A DNA stretch of 8,079 nucleotides from UBA1181 sp045113275 (GTDB lineage: Bacteria; Bacteroidota; Bacteroidia; Bacteroidales; Paludibacteraceae): contig JBGUIU010000322.1 in NCBI GenBank assembly GCA_045113275.1, positions 1-8,079 on the forward strand, given 5' to 3'. Within the stretch, counting starts at the first letter, position 1. The number at the start of each line of letters is the position of its first letter. Position numbers and translations under genes: made by a program. The notes beneath the pieces were generated by a model. It saw nothing but the letters and a program-made list of their open reading frames with translations, did no database searches and was not told the origin of the DNA. Positions 6,568 through 8,079 of the stretch are shown here, piece after piece.

Positions 6568-7332
6568 ATGTCAGAGAAAGATACAAAAGAGATTTCAGTA
6601 GAAGAGAAACTAAAAGCACTCTTTGATTTACAATTAGTAAACTCAGAAATCGACAAAATTAAGACTTTAAGAGGTGAACTTCCGTTGGAAGTGCAGGATT
6701 TGGAAGACGAAATCGCAGGACTAAACACTCGTTTGTCCAACTTATCAGATGAAATCCGTCAAATCGATTCTGAGATCACAGGAAGAAAAGCTGATATCGA
6801 AGCAGCAAAAGGTCTTATCATAAAGTACCAAGAACAGCAAAACAATGTAAAGAACAATCGCGAATACGAAAATCTCTCAAAGGAAATTGAGTTCCAATCA
6901 TTGGACATCGAGCTTCATGAGAAAAAAATCAGAGAAGCAAAGAAGAACAGTGAGATAAAGAAAGATGAACTTCAAAAGACTGAAGAACTGATTGCTGACC
7001 GTCAAGAGGGATTGAACCAAAAGAAAGCTGAACTAGAAGAGATTGTTTCTGAAACAAAGCAAGAGGAAGAGAAACTTCGCGACAAAGCAAAATGCATCGA
7101 AGAGAAGATCGAGGATCGTCTTTTGAACGCATTCAAACGAATTCGTAAAAATGCAAGAAACGGATTAGCTGTAGTAGCAGTAGAACGTGATGCTTGTGGT
7201 GGTTGCTTCAACAAGATTCCGCCTCAAAGACAATTGGATATCCGCCTTCGCAAGAAAATCATCATCTGCGAATATTGCGGTAGAATCCTAATTGATCCAG
7301 AAATGGCTAGCGAAGAAAGACCAAAAGAATAA
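6568..7332 (+). CDS. Coiled-coil protein with C-terminal C4 zinc ribbon (zf-RING_7 family)
   Basis: The 254-residue cytoplasmic protein is mostly charged helix. Residues about 10-180 show heptad-like leucine and isoleucine spacing rich in Glu and Lys, forming a long antiparallel coiled coil. A C4 zinc ribbon follows: CGGC (Cys210, Cys213) and CEYC (Cys234, Cys237), with the linking segment FNKIPPQRQLDIRLRKK typical of the PF02591 group. Structures of relatives such as Helicobacter HP0958 and Chlamydia CT398/CdsZ show a hairpin of two helices capped by the ribbon. In those species they act with flagellar or secretion factors or RNA. Nothing in this window suggests flagella, so the role here is open. 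It is the last gene of the operon: its start lies 2 bp after the Nif3-like stop, and a strong terminator follows 22 bp after its own stop. Confidence 0.92.
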   Translation: MSEKDTKEISVEEKLKALFDLQLVNSEIDKIKTLRGELPLEVQDLEDEIAGLNTRLSNLSDEIRQIDSEITGRKADIEAAKGLIIKYQEQQNNVKNNREYENLSKEIEFQSLDIELHEKKIREAKKNSEIKKDELQKTEELIADRQEGLNQKKAELEEIVSETKQEEEKLRDKAKCIEEKIEDRLLNAFKRIRKNARNGLAVVAVERDACGGCFNKIPPQRQLDIRLRKKIIICEYCGRILIDPEMASEERPKE

Positions 7333-7354
7333 GAGTCTATTTCACAATATGATT

Positions 7355-7389
7355 AAGGTTGTAAAGTTAATCTTTACAACCTTTTTTTT
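7355..7389 (+). terminator. Intrinsic terminator of the rlmD operon
   Basis: A perfect 12-bp stem (AAGGTTGTAAAG at 7355-7366 with CTTTACAACCTT at 7372-7383) closes a 5-nt loop TTAAT. The last stem thymines continue into an unbroken run of eight T (7382-7389). It lies 22 bp after the stop of the zinc-ribbon gene. There is no matching T run on the other strand, so it acts in the plus direction only. Confidence 0.93.
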
Positions 7390-7524
7390 GCCTACCAACA
7401 AACAAGCCTCAACAATTCATAAAAACGACTTGATACAACACAAACTACAACAGCAACACAAAGCAGTCATAAAATCACCTAAATATCAATAAGATATAAC
7501 ATACTTTATTTTCAACGAAGAAAA

Positions 7525-7642
7525 CACAATATTTCACAATGACTTTTCTCATTCGCACAAGATATTATATTGATTATTAACACTTTTTATTAACATTCAA
7601 ACAAATATTTACACAACTAAAATCTATTGTGATATTATTGTG
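7525..7642. repeat. Imperfect inverted repeat with TGTGA/TCACA arms
   Basis: The left arm CACAATATTTCACAAT (7525-7540), read as its complement, aligns with the right arm ATTGTGATATTATTGTG (7626-7642) with one gap and one mismatch. The arms are separated by 85 bp. The inner ends carry the TCACA and TGTGA half-sites familiar from CRP/FNR-type regulators. The related 11-mer TATTTCACAAT also occurs at 7338-7348 and 7530-7540. Binding of a regulator is an inference only. Confidence 0.35.
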
Positions 7643-7698
7643 TTGATAATTATCTGTTATATTTTATATATTTTTACATGAATTAAATTAAATAATAT

Positions 7699-7706
7699 TA
7701 TCTTTG
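7699..7706 (+). promoter_or_regulatory. -7 box for the truncated secreted-protein gene
   Basis: TATCTTTG is an exact TAnnTTTG match. Only a T run (7671-7675) lies near the -33 position, so that element is weak. A start near 7713 would give a leader of about 98 nt before the ATG at 7811. Confidence 0.5.
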
Positions 7707-7713
7707 CAATAAT

Positions 7714-7729
7714 TTATTATCGATAATAA
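7714..7729. repeat. Perfect 16-bp palindrome at the predicted transcription start
   Basis: TTATTATCGATAATAA is self-complementary over all 16 bases. It sits about 8 bp after the -7 box, where a bound protein could block transcription. Its half-site ATTATC also occurs at 7697-7702, overlapping the -7 box, and in the 10-bp palindrome GATAATTATC at 7645-7654. Confidence 0.5.
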
Positions 7730-7750
7730 GCATTCATATTGAAGTCATTA

Positions 7751-7785
7751 GGTTCTACTACAACATGAATGAACGAATTAGAACC
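7751..7785 (+). repeat. Leader stem-loop GGTTCTA/TAGAACC
   Basis: GGTTCTA (7751-7757) and TAGAACC (7779-7785) are perfect complements enclosing a 21-nt loop. They lie in the predicted untranslated leader, 25 nt before the ATG at 7811. It may be an mRNA structure. A 7-bp stem with a loop this large is weak on its own. Confidence 0.3.
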
Positions 7786-7810
7786 ATATTACAATTTAAA
7801 TTTAAAACAC

Positions 7811-8079
7811 ATGAATTTCAAAGGAATCGCAGTTCTTATGATGGGTACTGCATTATCAGTTAGTGTCAATGCTCAATCATGGAAGTCAAACAGTTATGGA
7901 TTATACAATGATCCTTTAACAGGTAACGCAGGTAATGTATCCATTGGTGTCACCCCTTCTTCATCCACTGCAAGTTATAAATTATATGTAAAAGGTGCAG
8001 AGTATTTGACCGGAGCCTTGACAGTAGGAACAACTGCAAAAGTTAACAGCAGTCTCACCGTCAGTGGAAAGTCATTTTT
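7811..8079 (+). CDS. Secreted surface protein with repetitive beta segments, 5' part; runs off the right edge
   Basis: From the ATG at 7811 there are 89 open codons to the edge of the window. The N-terminus is a signal peptide: Lys4, a hydrophobic core to about residue 18, and SVNAQ with cleavage likely after Ala21. Next come QSWKSNSYGLYNDP, GNVSIGVTPSSS, YKLYVKGAEYLTGALTVG and KVNSSLTVSGK. The pattern of a GNVxIGxTP segment, then KLYVxG, then repeated LTVxG units is familiar from tail-fibre-like and adhesin-like exported proteins of Bacteroidota. Many of these fold as beta-helices and end in a processing or sorting domain. That end is not in the window, so neither secretion route nor function can be named. 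The start is favoured because the signal peptide begins directly there, behind a promoter-like box. The preceding operon is closed by a terminator, so this gene is a separate unit. Confidence 0.8.
   Translation, partial: MNFKGIAVLMMGTALSVSVNAQSWKSNSYGLYNDPLTGNAGNVSIGVTPSSSTASYKLYVKGAEYLTGALTVGTTAKVNSSLTVSGKSF

Larger units (their letters stand above)
7390..7810. other. Gene-free AT-rich region of about 420 bp upstream of a truncated surface-protein gene
   Basis: I find no credible coding sequence here in any frame. The first 110 bp are A- and C-rich and poor in G, with a repeated CAACACAAA at 7436-7444 and 7454-7462. The remainder is strongly AT-rich. It holds a direct repeat TTATTAACA (7574-7582 and 7587-7595), an imperfect inverted repeat (7525-7642), a -7 box (7699-7706), a 16-bp palindrome (7714-7729) and a small stem (7751-7785). 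A leader this long suggests regulated expression of the gene starting at 7811. Confidence 0.6.

Noticed and set aside
7292..7492. Open frame overlapping the end of the zinc-ribbon gene
   Set aside because: It runs straight through the strong terminator hairpin and then into low-complexity A/C-rich DNA, which is not expected for a real gene.
7390..7500. CRISPR-like or satellite repeat suggested by repeated CAACACAAA
   Set aside because: There are only two 9-bp copies in A/C-rich low-complexity DNA, with no regular spacer structure.
7525..7642. Invertible promoter of the kind that switches surface genes in Bacteroides
   Set aside because: The repeat arms are imperfect, the enclosed 85 bp has no TAnnTTTG box in either orientation that I can see, the candidate promoter lies outside the arms, and no recombinase gene is nearby.
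7765..7863. Possible 32-residue leader peptide before the surface-protein gene
   Set aside because: It starts with an ATG in the leader and overlaps the signal-peptide codons out of frame. The peptide lacks the runs of one amino acid expected of an attenuator.

Overview
This window looks like ordinary chromosomal DNA from a member of the Bacteroidota, most likely order Bacteroidales. The sequence is AT-rich. Promoter-like sites have the Bacteroides-type -7 box TAnnTTTG, and no start codon has an obvious Shine-Dalgarno sequence. The gene content fits too: a DUF3078 outer-membrane protein, a porin-family small beta-barrel, and the pair Nif3-like protein plus C4 zinc-ribbon coiled-coil protein. 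I cannot name a species from sequence alone.

Left part (1-3031), all minus strand, read right to left: a DUF3078 outer-membrane beta-barrel protein; a HAD-family phosphatase/phosphoglucomutase-like hydrolase about 25 bp downstream; then, after a 116-bp gap with its own promoter-like site, a secreted small beta-barrel protein (OMP_b-brl type); and 2 bp after that the start of a radical SAM enzyme that runs off the left edge. The first pair and the second pair are each probably one transcript.

Centre and right (3182-7332), all plus strand: a four-gene, tightly packed operon. It encodes an RlmD/TrmA-type 23S rRNA uracil-C5-methyltransferase, a membrane-anchored metallophosphoesterase, a compact Nif3-like dinuclear-metal protein, and a coiled-coil C4 zinc-ribbon protein. 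Gaps are 4 bp, a 4-bp overlap, and 2 bp. The operon starts from a divergent 150-bp promoter region shared with the DUF3078 gene and ends in a strong 12-bp-stem intrinsic terminator at 7355-7389.

Far right (7390-8079): a gene-free, very AT-rich stretch of about 420 bp with a promoter-like box and several dyads. It leads into the 5' end of a secreted protein with repetitive LTV/LYVKG-type beta segments, cut by the window edge.

I did not find a mobile element, CRISPR array, tRNA, rRNA or a clearly new defence or biosynthetic system. The items most worth following up are the OMP/radical-SAM pair at the left edge, the dyad-rich leader of the truncated surface protein on the right, and the unassigned membrane metallophosphoesterase.
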